NCBI RefSeq assembly: GCF_030272615.1
Contig: NW_026729143.1
Coordinates: 1 to 64,000, forward strand
Length of the DNA: 64,000 nt
From: Cryptomeria japonica
Taxonomy: Eukaryota; Streptophyta; Pinopsida; Cupressales; Cupressaceae
Direction of reading: 5' to 3'
Of the stretch, positions 9,745 to 20,840 are shown piece by piece. The position numbers and the translations under genes were made by a program. Each line of letters starts with the position of its first letter. Position 1 is the stretch's first letter. The notes beneath the pieces are model-generated. The model made no database searches and had not been told where the DNA came from. It worked only from the letters and a program-made list of their open reading frames with translations.

Positions 9745-12404
9745 ATGGCCACTGAGGGTCAACAACTCGGCGGAAGGATCGATCCTGACGCCTTCAAAGC
9801 TGCGGTAACGCGTTTAAGGATCGATCAACAACTGAGTTCCCAACTTAAAGCAGCTCTCAACAATATTACACCTGGAGGGGAAAATACTCTTCTCCATTTG
9901 GCTGCTAGTGTAGGAAATCTACACTTCATTCAACAGCTCCTGCAACTCAATCGTCAACTTCTGAAGGAAACCGATCCCGAAGTGAAGCCTCTGCTTGTGA
10001 ATGCTACCAATGCCGAAAAGGATACTGCGTTACACTTGGCTGCGCAGGGAGGTTTCTCCAACGTTGTGAAGATTCTACTCCAACAACCAGAAAGTGGTGT
10101 GGATCTCCGCAATAAGCTTGATGAAACAGCTTTGTTCAAAGCCTACGAAAGCGGCAATTTAGAGACAGTGAAGGCAATATTTGACGCATCTCCGTCGAGC
10201 TTACTCGAAAGTACGGTGCACAAGAGGAACTGTTTATCTGTTGCAGTAAACAGAGGAGATTCAGGTTATTTTATTTCGATTTTAGGATTTCTTTGCCTAT
10301 AAGTTTGTAAAAGTATCTGCTAAGCATCTCCTAATTTAACGGTTCAAGACAAATATCATTTTGTCCCCAATTTTTTCTTTATCTTAAATAACACGAGGAT
10401 GATTGTCTATCATGTTTCAGTTCTTTCTATTTTTTCAAGTCGTTTGATTATGTTGTTTCTATTTTACTTCAGCTTCTGTTCGTTTACAGTTGATAACCAA
10501 TGAGTTCTTCTTTACTTCTTCGTGTATTTAGTTGAATTCTGTATTTATGTTGTTATATTAGTTGAGGTCTGTATCGCTTCAACAAAGGTAAATTAGGCAT
10601 TCTCTTACCCTTGGCCCTTCTTGAAGAACATCTTATCTAACTTAAGGCAATGATTTTGGATGCTTCTTTTACAGATCTAGTTGATCATATACTAAATTTA
10701 TCAGATGCGAAGCAGTTAATCCAACGTAAGGACGAACTTGGCAACACAGCTCTGCATATAGCTGTTGAAAGAAACTACGTGCATATAATAAAGAAGTTAA
10801 TAAAATTTGAGGCCAAACTGTGTTATTGGGTTAATGACAGCCAAGAAACTCCCATCTGTGTGGCAGCGAAATTGGGTCATCTGGAAGCAGTACAAGAGTT
10901 GATAAATGAGAGGCCAGACGCTGTCGAAATACGGAATAGTTGTGGAATGAACGTTCTGCACTTAGCTGCCCTAGTTAGGCAAGTGCGAATTGTTGATTAC
11001 CTGAACGAAGAGGTAGGCTTATCATACTTGGTCAACAAGGGACTTGACAAACCTCCACATGAAGAGCCTCTGCGAAGTGGAGGAAAGACAGATCCGGCTG
11101 AAAAGAAAGATCCAAAAGATGAGCCCGTGAAAAGTGGAGGAAACACAGATGCGGGTGAAATGAAATCTCCTTTTTCGAGGATAAGTGAAGGAGACACACC
11201 ACTGCATATTGCAGCAAAGAAAAAAGACTTGAATGTAAGTCTCTTTTTATACAAACCTCTGTTTGTCACTGCTGAAGTTTGTTCTTTCAACCAATTACTG
11301 TGTACAGCTATATAAGTTTTGGGTTTGTGTAGATTCTTAATCTAATCTCGTCTATATATAGAGTCAAATTACTGAAAGTATTTCTACTGAAGACAGAAAT
11401 TAAAATCATCACGGCAAGAACTTCCGTAGAAGAAATCTTTATGCATAGTTAGTTCCAATAGATCATTTAATTTTTATGAACTTATTTGAGTTTGCATTTT
11501 TCAGATGGTGAAGTCGTTGCTTTGTATAGCGGGGATAAACAAGTTTGCTGTCAACAAGGCAGGCTTAACGGCCTTTGATATCGTGAGAGAGAACACGCAC
11601 TATCACGAATCTGACAAGATAATTTCAGTTCTGGCCAGTTATCCTTCCAATCGCAAGCCATTCTTGTACAGCGCTCCAAAGGTGAGTGCAGAGAAACATG
11701 AGGTTGCTGTTGAGATGGTGGACAAAACATATGAGGACAGGCGCAACACAGAACTAGTGGTGGCAGTTCTATTAGCGACAATGTCATTTACGGCAGCTTT
11801 CACTGCTCCGGGCAGTTTCGTGACGGACGATGGGAATGGAAATGGGGACTCAAAGGGATCGGGAATTTCGCTTGCGCCTGCGCCTGGAACTGGCTCAGAC
11901 AAGAGTTTAGGTTCGCCGATTCTGCTTCCGTTGGCCTCCTTCAAGGTTTTTCTCATCTTTGATTGTGTGGCATTCTTTCTGTCGCTCTTAGTGGTGCTGA
12001 TGTGGCAGATGAGTACACCTATTACCACGGGAAATAAGGTATTGTTCCTCTGTATTACCAACCTATTGGTTTGTGCCACGTTTGCCTTTACGGCCTATGG
12101 CTTCATGCTTGCAGTGTATGCCATGCTTTCCAACATGAATCCCGAGCTGGCTTGGTTCATTCTTGGGGCGTGCTTGATCATCTGCTTCTGTGGTAATTTC
12201 ACTTTTTTCTACATGGCTGCAAAGTTTACAGTGAAGAAGGCTAGGTTTAACCACCTGAACGGTCTACTTCCTTTTCTTTCTGACCGTCTGGGGGAATACG
12301 TGTGGATAAAATTAGAAAGATGGGGGCTTTTGGACTTGGTGCGCCGGTCCAAAACCAAGTGGCTTGCTATCCTATACTACCATAGCAATGAGAACGATAA
12401 ATAA
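9745..12404 (+). CDS. Ankyrin repeat / PGG domain membrane protein, unit 1 (3 exons)
   Basis: Exons 9745-10264, 10675-11234 and 11505-12404 join in frame (520+560+900 nt) to a 659-residue protein. Both introns (410 and 270 bp) have GT-AG ends; the last splice rebuilds a complete ankyrin repeat (EGDTPLHIAAKKKDLN then MVKSLLCIAG). Ankyrin units lie near residues 44-75, 86-118, 122-154, 192-224, 227-258, 261-283 and 344-375. A linker at 303-339 holds a 19-residue tandem duplication (..EEPLRSGGKTD.. / ..DEPVKSGGNTD..). The PGG-type domain starts at 437 (EDRRNTELVVAVLLATMSF) and four membrane helices follow near 443-463, 504-527, 538-567 and 575-599. The family (ACD6, ITN1 and kin) acts at membranes in salicylate, cell-death and ROS signalling. 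The start is ATGG with a full-length N-terminus. It looks intact. Confidence 0.93.
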
Positions 12405-12659
12405 GGTTTGGGAAAGTTGCTTTTGCAAGTCTGATACAGTGTTGCAGCTTCTTATTTCTACATGACTTTGATCGTATTCAACTATGTCTTATAATATTAA
12501 ATGTTTTCATATTATTAGAAGTGTACAAAGTATCTACATCTGTGTTCAAATCAGATACTTGCGTGCTTAGAGCTGATTTGATATGTGTATGCTTCAAGTT
12601 GAATGTTAGATTTACTGTCAATAATATTTTTGTAAATTATTTTTATATTTAAATGATTA

Positions 12660-14870
12660 TATTTATGATTCTTGAAAACAAATAAAGTGTATAAGGGTGT
12701 TTAGTCTTTTGATTGAAGATTGTGGGTTCTTGATGAATGGATAGATTATTTTGCCTTTGTATTTGGAAATGCAATCTCTCTTCATTACAAAAGAGGGTGG
12801 GTCCATATAAAGTAAGGGACCTTATCTAGACATGATCATACAAGTACATCATTAAAAATGCATTCCTTATGAGAGCCTAAAAGATAGAAGAAAAATATTC
12901 CATGAATAGCTTCCATCTCACAAGTGAACTTTTACGAATAAAATAGGAGATTGCTCAACTAAGTAAGAAATATGAACATTTGACTAACCTAAATTTACAT
13001 TTATAAATATGAAACCAAAAAATCCAACAAAAATCATTTGTAAACATAAAAATTAATAGGTAACACAGTAACACAAAACATCTGATCATCCAAGCTTGTA
13101 CTTTTGCAACTCTAGATGGGGAAGGTAAAGAGCATTAGTTGGTAATTTATTTATTTATTTTTGTTTAAATATGAGGCTAAGGTGTGTAATTATGTGGTCA
13201 ATCATGTGACTATAGAAATGATCCTAGACAATCAAATGACTAGATCTAAGGAAAAAAGAACTAGATGAGAGTTCGTGTGTGGATAAGTGTCATAACTTCT
13301 TAGATAAGTATAATGTATGGTAGTGTGCGCATATAAAATTAGGTAACTATTCATGGGAATGCATATGTATATTAATATACCTAAGGATAGGAGAATAGTC
13401 AAAATTCCATACAATATTGCAGTATTGTTCATAAGATATATGTATCCAAGCATTTCCTAAAAATATTCACAATATTGCATAGAAAATAACATATATATGC
13501 TAGTTTCATAATTATATTTTCCGTTACATTGAATTGTGTCTGAATCCTAATTGATCATGCATCAAAAATATTATAGCACTCAAAAATGTTCATGTAAATT
13601 TGATATCTAATTAGATATAGATTATATGAAGTTGATGTGTCCATATAAGTAATCAACCCTATTAAGACATGATAACTTAAATAATAATTTAACTATATAC
13701 TTTCAACATGCTCTCATCATGAGAACCTACAAAATAGAAAAACAAATGTCCCATTGGTAGCTTGTATCTTACAAGTGAAATTTGAGAACAAAAGAGAACA
13801 TTACTTATCAAAATGTCCCCTTAGTTTGAATTAATTAAAGATAGGTGGGTAATAGAAAATTGATAACTATATCTATTATATTTAGAAATACATATCATGA
13901 ATAAGGGTATGTAATATTTTGATTAACTAATTTTGATTTCTAATGAAGATTCTAGATTATTTTATCTTTGTAATTTAGAAAGGCAATCTCTCTTCATAAA
14001 TATGGTCTCAAATTCTATATTAATCCTTTGTTCTATAAAGTTAAAGATTAGAATTATGGGTCGAATTTGTGATCATGAAATCTTTATATTCTTATGGCTT
14101 GACAAACATTTTGCTTCCCTCTAGGTGAAACTCAATCTAGTCTTATCTTCTTAAACATCTCGAGACTATCAATAGTTTGAAATAACTTGAATGATCTTTA
14201 TTATGTCTTTAAGAGATAAATTTCCTTAATTAAATCCCTAGAAAATGTACAAATATTGATGATAGCAAGCAAGGGCTATCAATTACAAGTTTGTTATTCT
14301 TTTTCATTTATTAAATCTAAATGTTTCACTATTTATTCTACTTTAATACTAGACAATGAGAGAGGATTCTTGAAAGATGACAAATATGGAATAAATAAAA
14401 CTAAATTTCATTAAATTGTAACTCATAACACCTAATGATGTAAGCTTCTTTTTTTTTTCAACTCTAGGTGAAAGTAAAAAGGATTATTTGGTGAAAATTA
14501 ATTATATTTATTAATTTTTAAATATGAGGCTTAGGTGCCGAATTTTGTGGTCAATCATGTGACTAGAAAAATAATCTTACACAATCAAATGATTAGATCT
14601 AGACAAGTAAGAACTAGATGAGATTTTTTTGTAAGGGTGAGCGTCATAACTTCTTAAATATAAACAAAATGTATGGCAGCATGCACATATAAGGTTGGGT
14701 AACTATTCATGGGAATAAATGTGTGTAATAGGTAGATAGAAGGATATGGGAATAATTTCAACTCCAAATAAAATTTCACCATTGTACATAAGATACATGT
14801 ATCAAAATATTTCCTCAAAATAATCACAACATTGCATCGAACATAACATATATATGTTAATTTATGTCCT
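12660..14870. repeat. Ancient diverged direct duplication downstream of the ankyrin gene, unit 1
   Basis: Blocks recur with clear but imperfect similarity. The 13095-13510 block (AACTCTAGATGGGG... to ...ACATATATATGCTAG) matches 14455-14870 at a spacing near 1,360; both hold GTGGTCAATCATGTGACTA and AACTATTCATGGGAAT. The 12660-12795 block (AATCTCTCTTCA) matches 13860-14000, and 12815-12960 matches 13638-13815. So at least three partial, shuffled copies are present, much older than the 29-kb array. No coding frame and no terminal repeats were seen. The counterpart is at 41526-43736. Confidence 0.65.
12681..12686 (+). terminator. Possible poly(A) signal AATAAA of the ankyrin gene, unit 1
   Basis: AATAAA 277 bases after the TAA stop, in an AT-rich 3' region with TTTTTGTAAATTATTTTTATAT upstream bases broken by TATTTAAATG. 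Plant poly(A) signals are loose, so this is a plausible site only. The equivalent is at 41547-41552. Confidence 0.3.
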
Positions 14871-15179
14871 ATCCTTTTGGTGGTTCTTTATTCTCTATCT
14901 TTTGATGACAAGACTCCCTTTTCAAAATAATGTGATGATTAGAAAAGTTCATTTGTCTGCTTTGAAGGTGCCTACTCCACTACTCTGAAATGTTTTACGA
15001 GTAATGTTGATGCTTCTTTGACTATTGTTCATTGTAAGAAAAGAAGTTAGTCCTTGATTGTTCCTAACATAAATGCAACCTGACTAAAACATTGGAAATA
15101 TGTCATATTGTTCTCTTTTTAATTTATTAAATACAATAAAGCTATTATTCATTTTCAAAACAATTTACTCCACTTCCAA

Positions 15180-16185
15180 AAACTGACAGCCATGAAATCA
15201 ATTTCTTCAAGAGAATCACCTTTCTGTCATATTGTCATTTCATGTCTTTTTTAACAGCTATGCCCATTTTTCTACTTTAAAGTGAGGATGCATTCTAATG
15301 TGTAGAGCCGTATCCATTTCACAACAGAATAGTTTATGTCACATTATTCACTGATATTATAAGGAAGCATCTTGACCAGCCTTAGAAAATGACGAAAGAA
15401 AGATGTCATGTCAACTAACCACGAATAGACAAACAGAACGATTAATCACTTTAGTGTTGGCACTCTTTCGCGAGGTCGTAGTCATGGGGTTAATGTTGAC
15501 GATGGACACTTCTTTCTGTCATATATTTTCCACGCCTTTTAGACTTGATGTCCATTTTTCTCTTTATGTTTAAAGAAAGTCTATTATTGCAATATGTGGA
15601 GCCGCATCCATTTCACAGCATAATACTTTGTAATCACATTATTTAATATTGTGTAAACAGATGTTCAAGACTATCGTCAAGAGCCTAGCAGAATGATCAA
15701 TCACCCTAGAAAAAAAATTATCTTGAATCTAAGGGTCGGTAGGTTAGATAAAGCTAAGAGTCGTCACTAACCTGCAAATTTTTTAGAGTATAAATGTAGT
15801 AGAAAAATAAAACTTCATGGCAATAGAAAAGAAATTTCATGGCAACTGAGCGTGAATAGCAAAAAAAAAGTGAAAGGTCACTTCAGGTAGCTACTATTTG
15901 AAAAAAAAAGGTTAAAAAGTTCTATGAGAAGGCAACGAGACTCACATTACCACTATTTTGGCAGTGTCACAGTCGTGAGATTTATCTTGTCGATGGAATC
16001 TCCTCATAGTCTTATTTCTTCCACGCCTTTTGGACGGGTATTCCCTCTGTAGACACGACATAATACTAGTGTTGAAGGTTGAAACACAGAAATTTGCTAT
16101 AGATCATACTGTAGGTTGAATTATTTGATGACATTATAATAAAGCATATTTGATAGCGCTGAAGGTAGCAATGTAAAAAAAATCT
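15180..16185 (+). repeat. Serial decayed copies of an ankyrin-gene 5' region, unit 1
   Basis: Three tandem, diverged modules end in ATG-like starts of the same kind: ATGTCAACTAACCACGAATAG at 15408, ATGGCAACTGAGCGTGAATAG at 15839, and the longer pseudogene start at 16186; the intact gene begins ATGGCCACTGAG. Shared upstream words support this: GAGCCGTATCCATTTCACA (15306) against GAGCCGCATCCATTTCACA (15599), and TTCCACGCCTTTTAGAC (about 15529) against TTCCACGCCTTTTGGAC (about 16019). GTTGAAGGTTGAAACACAG before the last module resembles the 5' leader of the intact gene near 9715. The modules are read as promoter plus first codons of lost paralogues. Confidence 0.6.
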
Positions 16186-16326
16186 ATGGCAACTGAGTAT
16201 GAAGAGGCCAAGAAAGGGATCGATCCTGACGCGTACAAAGACGCAGTAAGCCTTGGAACAAAAATTGATGAATTTTATTATGGTGTTCTTAGTATATTAC
16301 TTCAGCTTTGGATTCTTTACAGTTGA
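16186..16326 (+). pseudogene. Truncated ankyrin/PGG paralogue (exon 1 start fused to intron 1), unit 1
   Basis: A 46-codon frame starts MATEYEEAKKGIDPDAYKDA, matching the intact protein's MATEGQQLGGRIDPDAFKAA. After about 24 codons similarity to exon 1 stops, and the sequence instead matches intron 1 of the intact gene: TATTACTTCAGCTTTGGATT...TTTACAGTTGATAAC here against TTTTACTTCAGCTTCTGTTC...TTTACAGTTGATAAC near 10463-10497. An internal deletion has therefore removed most of exon 1 and the splice donor. No later exons are present; the LINE remnant follows within about 100 bases. Confidence 0.75.
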
Positions 16327-16429
16327 TAACTATATTATATATTTTATATATACTAATTTATTTTTCAATATTTTTGACGCCTAATGGTTTTATTTCACAA
16401 TTCAGTTAAGGGCAAGAGGTCCAAGGAAA

Positions 16430-16730
16430 TTCATTTTATTCTCTTCTTTCCTCTAAGGGAGTTCCTATTCCTTCTTACAAAGAGATTGTTGAGGAAGCCA
16501 TTAGAGTTTTTGCAGAATTGTTAAAAGAGGACTCTATTTTGGCCAATGTATAGGAAGGGTTTGTGCTTGATAGTATTCCTGCCATTACTAGTGATGCAAT
16601 GAATGAGGATCTCCTTAGAACTATCTCTCTTCTTGAGAGTGGAAAAATTGTGTTTCTCTTGAAGAAGGGGAAAATTCCCTAGCCTAGATGGGTTCCCTAT
16701 AGAATTTTATCAAGAGTTTTGGGATATAAT
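16430..16730 (+). mobile_element. L1-type LINE ORF2 remnant, 5' part, unit 1
   Basis: The plus strand reads through the region before and into the reverse transcriptase of plant L1 elements: VPIPSYKEIVEEAIRVFAEL, then LLRTISLLESGKIVFLLKKGKIP, and in the next frame LDGFPIEFYQEFWDII, the family's SPGPDGFPIEFYQ.FW motif. An in-frame stop after ILANV and a frame change at the GKIP/LDGF step show that it is dead. The copia element is inserted directly after GATATAAT. The remainder of the LINE resumes at 20181. Confidence 0.75.
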
Positions 16731-19700
16731 TGTTGGAAAAATGGTGTCTCAACTTGGCATTTACATGATGTTACTATTTATAGTTAATTTTTGTTTATAA
16801 TTCACATATTGGTATCCATTGGTGTTAAGATGGACAAAGAGGAGAAATGTGGCATCTTGCTTTGTTCTTTGCTTATGTTTATTTTTTTGATGATTTTAGT
16901 AGGACAGGGGTATACTTACTAAAGAGTAAATCTAAAGTTTTCAATCGTTTTAAATAATTTAAAGAAATGGTCGAATTGTAAACTAGAAAAAAAAATTAAA
17001 TGTTTGAAGATTGATAATGGTGGTTAATTTTCTCTAATGATTTTGATAGATTCCATAAAAATTATAAATCTGTATTCTCTACAACAGAATGGAGTTGCAG
17101 AAAAAATGAACAAGATATTGATGGAGAGGGCTAGGAGTATGCTGAGTTGTGCTGGCCTAAAATTAAAAATTTGGGCTGAAGCAATTGTCATTGCTTGCTA
17201 CTTGATTAACGGTCTACTACATCAACTCTTGTTGATAAAATGCCTATGGAAGCATGGTCAGGTCACAAGCCTTCTTTGAGACATCTTAGAGGTTTTAGTT
17301 GCGAGGCATATGCTCATGTGCCAAAAGAGAAGTGTACGAAGTTGGAGGAGAAGGTTGTGAAATGTATCTTCATCAGTTATAGTTATGGTGTAAAAGGATA
17401 CAACCTTTGCGACCTTGTTGCATAAAAGGTAATTAATAGTAAAAGTGTTATTTTTAGAGAAATTAAGTCTCCTTTTGCTACATTGCAACCATAATAGACT
17501 AAACAGGAAGATATGATTCAATTCCCTTCTATGCCTAAAAGAGTTGAATTGAGTCAACTTGATAGGAAAGAAGTTGAGGAGAGCTCATCTAGATCTGAAT
17601 CTTTAGAAGATGAGGAAGAACCTCCAACTTGGCTTGTTCAAAGGTGTACATGACATAGACAACCAACTAAAAGGTATTCACCTAATGATTGGAGATGTAT
17701 TTTTGTTTTGAATACTAATGTGGATGAACCTATTTCTTTAGAAGAGGCATTAGGTAGGAATGATGCAGAATCTTGGAAGAATGCTATGGAAGAAGAAATG
17801 AAAGCTTTGAAAAAAAATGATGAATGGGATCTTGTACCATTGTCTAAAGGACGAAAGCCTGTTGGTTGCAAATGCGTGTTCAAGAAAAATATTGGTTCAG
17901 ATGGAAGCATTGAGAAGTATAAAGTAAGGTTGGTTACAAAAGATTACTCTTAGGTTGAGGGTATTGATTATGGTGAGATATTTTCTCCTGTTGTAAAAAT
18001 GACATCCATTAGATTTTTGCTTTCTATTACTACTTCTTGTAATTTAGAGGTCGAGCAAATGGATGTGAAAATTACTTTCCTTCATGGTGATTTAGAGGAA
18101 GGTATTTATATGACACAACTAGAGCACTATGTGGTGAAAGGTAAAAGTAATTTGGTCTATAAATTGAAGAAATCATTGTATGGCCTCAAACAGAGTCCTG
18201 GGATGTGGCACCAAAAATTTAATACAAATGTGTTGATTTTAAGATCTGAGCATTCTAAATCAGATCACTATGTCTTTTATAAATCTAATGGTGATCATTT
18301 CTTGTACATTGCATTATATGTTGATGATATGTTATTCATTGGTAAAGGAAAATGTATGATTTCAGAATTGAATTCTCAGCTTGCTGCTAAATTTTAAATG
18401 TATAATCTTGGTGCAGCGAAAAACATTGTTGGGATGTAAATTAGAAGAGATAGAGTGAACATAAAGCTATGGCTAGGGCAGAGTAAGTATGTGAATTCAG
18501 TTTTACGGAGGTTCAACATGCAGGATTGTAGACCATTATGTGTTCCCTTCACAGTTTGAATGAAATTATCTATTTTAGATTGTCCTACATCTCCATCAGA
18601 GATGAAAGAAATGAGTAGAGTGCCTTACTAGAGTGCAATTGCAAGTTTGATATATGCAACGGTTTGTACTAGACCAAACATTACCCAAGAAGTGGGAGTT
18701 CTTTCCAAACATATTTCTAATCCTGATAGAGTTCATTGGGATGCAGTCAAAAGAGTCTTTACATATTTGAAGGGTACCTCTAAGTATTCTCTTTGTTATC
18801 ATGGTAATTTGGTTGGAGATGTGATTTACCTTGATATTCATGGATATGTGGATTTAGATTGGGCAGGTTATATTGATAGCAGAAGATCCACCATTGCTTA
18901 TGTATTTACTTTATTTGGCGGTGCAATTAATAGGATGAGTAAGCGGCAAGTTGTGGTTTCTTTGTCCACTACAAGAGAAGAGTATATGGTAGCTACTCAT
19001 GCTTGTAAAGAATCCATTTGGGTTAAGAGACTTTGTTAAAATATTCAAATAAAACAAGAAATAGTGACACTTTACTGTGACAGTCAGAGTGTGATCTGCA
19101 TTTAACTAAGAACCCAGCATTTCATGCCCAGACTAAGCACATTGATGTTTAGTATCATTTTGTCAGAGATATGGTTGAAGATGGTAAGGTGAAGTTGGTT
19201 AAGGTAGAGACTTTGATGAATATTCTAGATTCTTTAACTAACACTGTGAGCATAAAGAGGTTTAAATGGTGTTGTGAGTCTATGGGCCTCATGGCCCCTA
19301 GTAGTTAAATTATTGTGTTGATACTCCCTTTGCTCTTGAAAGTTCTTCGACAAGTGAGAGAATGTTGGGACATGGTGTCTCAACCTTCAATTTACATGTG
19401 TTACTATTTATAGTAAGTTTTTGTTTAAGCATGAAATGGTGGGAAATTATCCCTAAAGCTTCTAGTTCGCTAGATAAGCACGTCAGTAAAAATTTGTTGT
19501 AAGATCATAGCTAGTTTTGAAAATATTAAAGTTTCCATTTTGGAGGGGTGTGATAGAGCATTTCTCTAGCTTTCTGATGCTTCAAACAGTTCGTCAATCA
19601 GACACACGGTTCACAAGTTATGGCCTTCGGAAGTTTGGACTCCTGAAATAGAAAATATAAAATGCATTGGACACATAAATGAGATGTATAATGGAGGAAC

Positions 19701-20175
19701 ACATGTTGATGTGTGTTTTGACACATCATAACACATCTATAATGGGGATAACCTCTGCTCTAGTTTATTGGGTGGTTTTAGCCCATGGTTTTGTAATTCC
19801 GTTTGATGCTTTCTTATATTGTATCTCCTATATATGAGGTGTGTGAGATAGAGGTTGTGTGTAAGAGTCTTACGGCTATTGTGTTACCTCTGAGTCTTTG
19901 ATTAGTAGTTCTCTTCTGAAGAGATTTCTCTGCAAGTATATTGTAATCTGTTATTGATTGTTGAATAATTTATTGAGCTACTTTTGGAGTGTGGGGTTTT
20001 TCTCCTGAACGGGTTTTCCCATGTAAATGATTGTGTTGGTGAGTTGTGGTATGCATGATATTTTGTTTATTTGTGTTAAGTTTCTGTAACTGCTATAAGG
20101 ATCTGTAAAATTTTTTGCATTATACTCCTCTCAAGGTTAGTGTAAGAAGTTGTTTCACTACTTCACTTCCTTCCA
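16731..20175 (+). mobile_element. Ty1/copia LTR retrotransposon fossil nested in the LINE, unit 1
   Basis: It starts TGTTGG at 16731 and ends TTCCA at 20175, with a 5-bp target duplication ATAAT on each side (16726-16730 and 20176-20180). Parts in order: a short piece of 5' LTR, integrase-core remnant (to about 17280), copia reverse transcriptase (17708-18397, with YVDDMLFIG and LKKSLYGLKQSPG), RNase H (to 19039), then the 3' LTR (19363-20175). The order integrase before polymerase is copia-type. Gag and protease are absent and much of the 5' half is gone; the remainder carries several breaks. The LTR parts that can be compared (about 70 bases) are clearly diverged, so it is old. Confidence 0.88.
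19363..20175 (+). repeat. Copia 3' LTR, 813 bp, unit 1
   Basis: Begins TGTTGGGACATGGTGTCTCA, matching the element's left end at 16731 (TGTTGGAAAAATGGTGTCTC), and ends CCTTCCA before the ATAAT target duplication. It includes TATATTGTATCTCCTATATATG near 19815-19840 as a likely promoter zone. The counterpart in unit 2 is 48230-49042. Confidence 0.8.
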
Positions 20176-20180
20176 ATAAT

Positions 20181-20840
20181 TAAGTTGGATATTTTGAAGG
20201 TGGTGTGGGAGTCTTATATAAATAAACAGAAGCTCAGGGATATGAACGCTACTTTCCTTGCTCTCATACCTTAGAAGGAGGGAGAAAATTCTCTGAGTTC
20301 TTTCGATCCTATAGCCTTTTGTAACGTGGTTCATAAAACAATCACTAAACTGATTGTTGAAAGGCTCAAGTCATGGCTCAATAAACTTATTTCAGAAGAG
20401 CAACATGGTTTTGGGGTTGGAAGGCAAATTTTGGATGAGATTTTTATAGCATCAGAAGCCATTCATTCTATGGAGATATCTAAGGAGAAGGCTATGTTTA
20501 TTAAATTGGATATAGCCAAAGCTTATGTTAGAGTCAAATGAAAATTCCTTTATAAAGTGCTTATTGCCTTTGGCTTCAAAATTGAATGGCTTCATTTGTA
20601 GCCCTTATTAACAGTGAGCCCATGGATTTATTTGGTGCATGCAGAGGTCTTCGACAAGGGGAACCTCTTTCCCAATTCTTATTCACTCTCATGGTAGAGG
20701 GTCTCGGTAAATTTATCAAGTCTTGTGTTCGGCAAGGTTTAATTTAGGGTTGGAATTGGGGTGATCGCCTTCATCCATATGCTTATCTCCAATTTGTGGA
20801 TGCCACTGCATTGATGGGTCTTGCTAGAATTAATATTTAA
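20181..20840 (+). mobile_element. L1-type LINE ORF2 remnant, 3' part, unit 1
   Basis: Continues the reverse transcriptase after the copia insertion: LDILKVVWESYINKQKLRDMNATFLALIP, NVVHKTITKLIVERLKSWLNKLISEEQHGFGVGRQILDEIFIASEAIHSM, then KAMFIKLDIAKAYVRV and, in other frames, GLRQGEPLSQFLFTLMVEGL and LQFVDATALMG at the position of the FADD active-site block. The usual ADD is replaced by VDA, and stops and frame changes divide the pieces. The element fades out near 20840; no 3' end or poly-A was found. Confidence 0.78.

Noticed and set aside
9590-9808. 72-codon frame overlapping the ankyrin start as an upstream ORF
   Set aside because: It has no ATG at its start (begins GTG), and the overlapping part is out of frame with exon 1.
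10650-10674. Separate gene starting with the ATG at 10650
   Set aside because: The ATG lies in intron 1, just before the acceptor at 10674; the reading frame continues from exon 1.
10997-12254. Several minus-strand frames opposite the ankyrin gene
   Set aside because: They are shadows of exons 2 and 3, which carry clear ankyrin and membrane segments on the plus strand.
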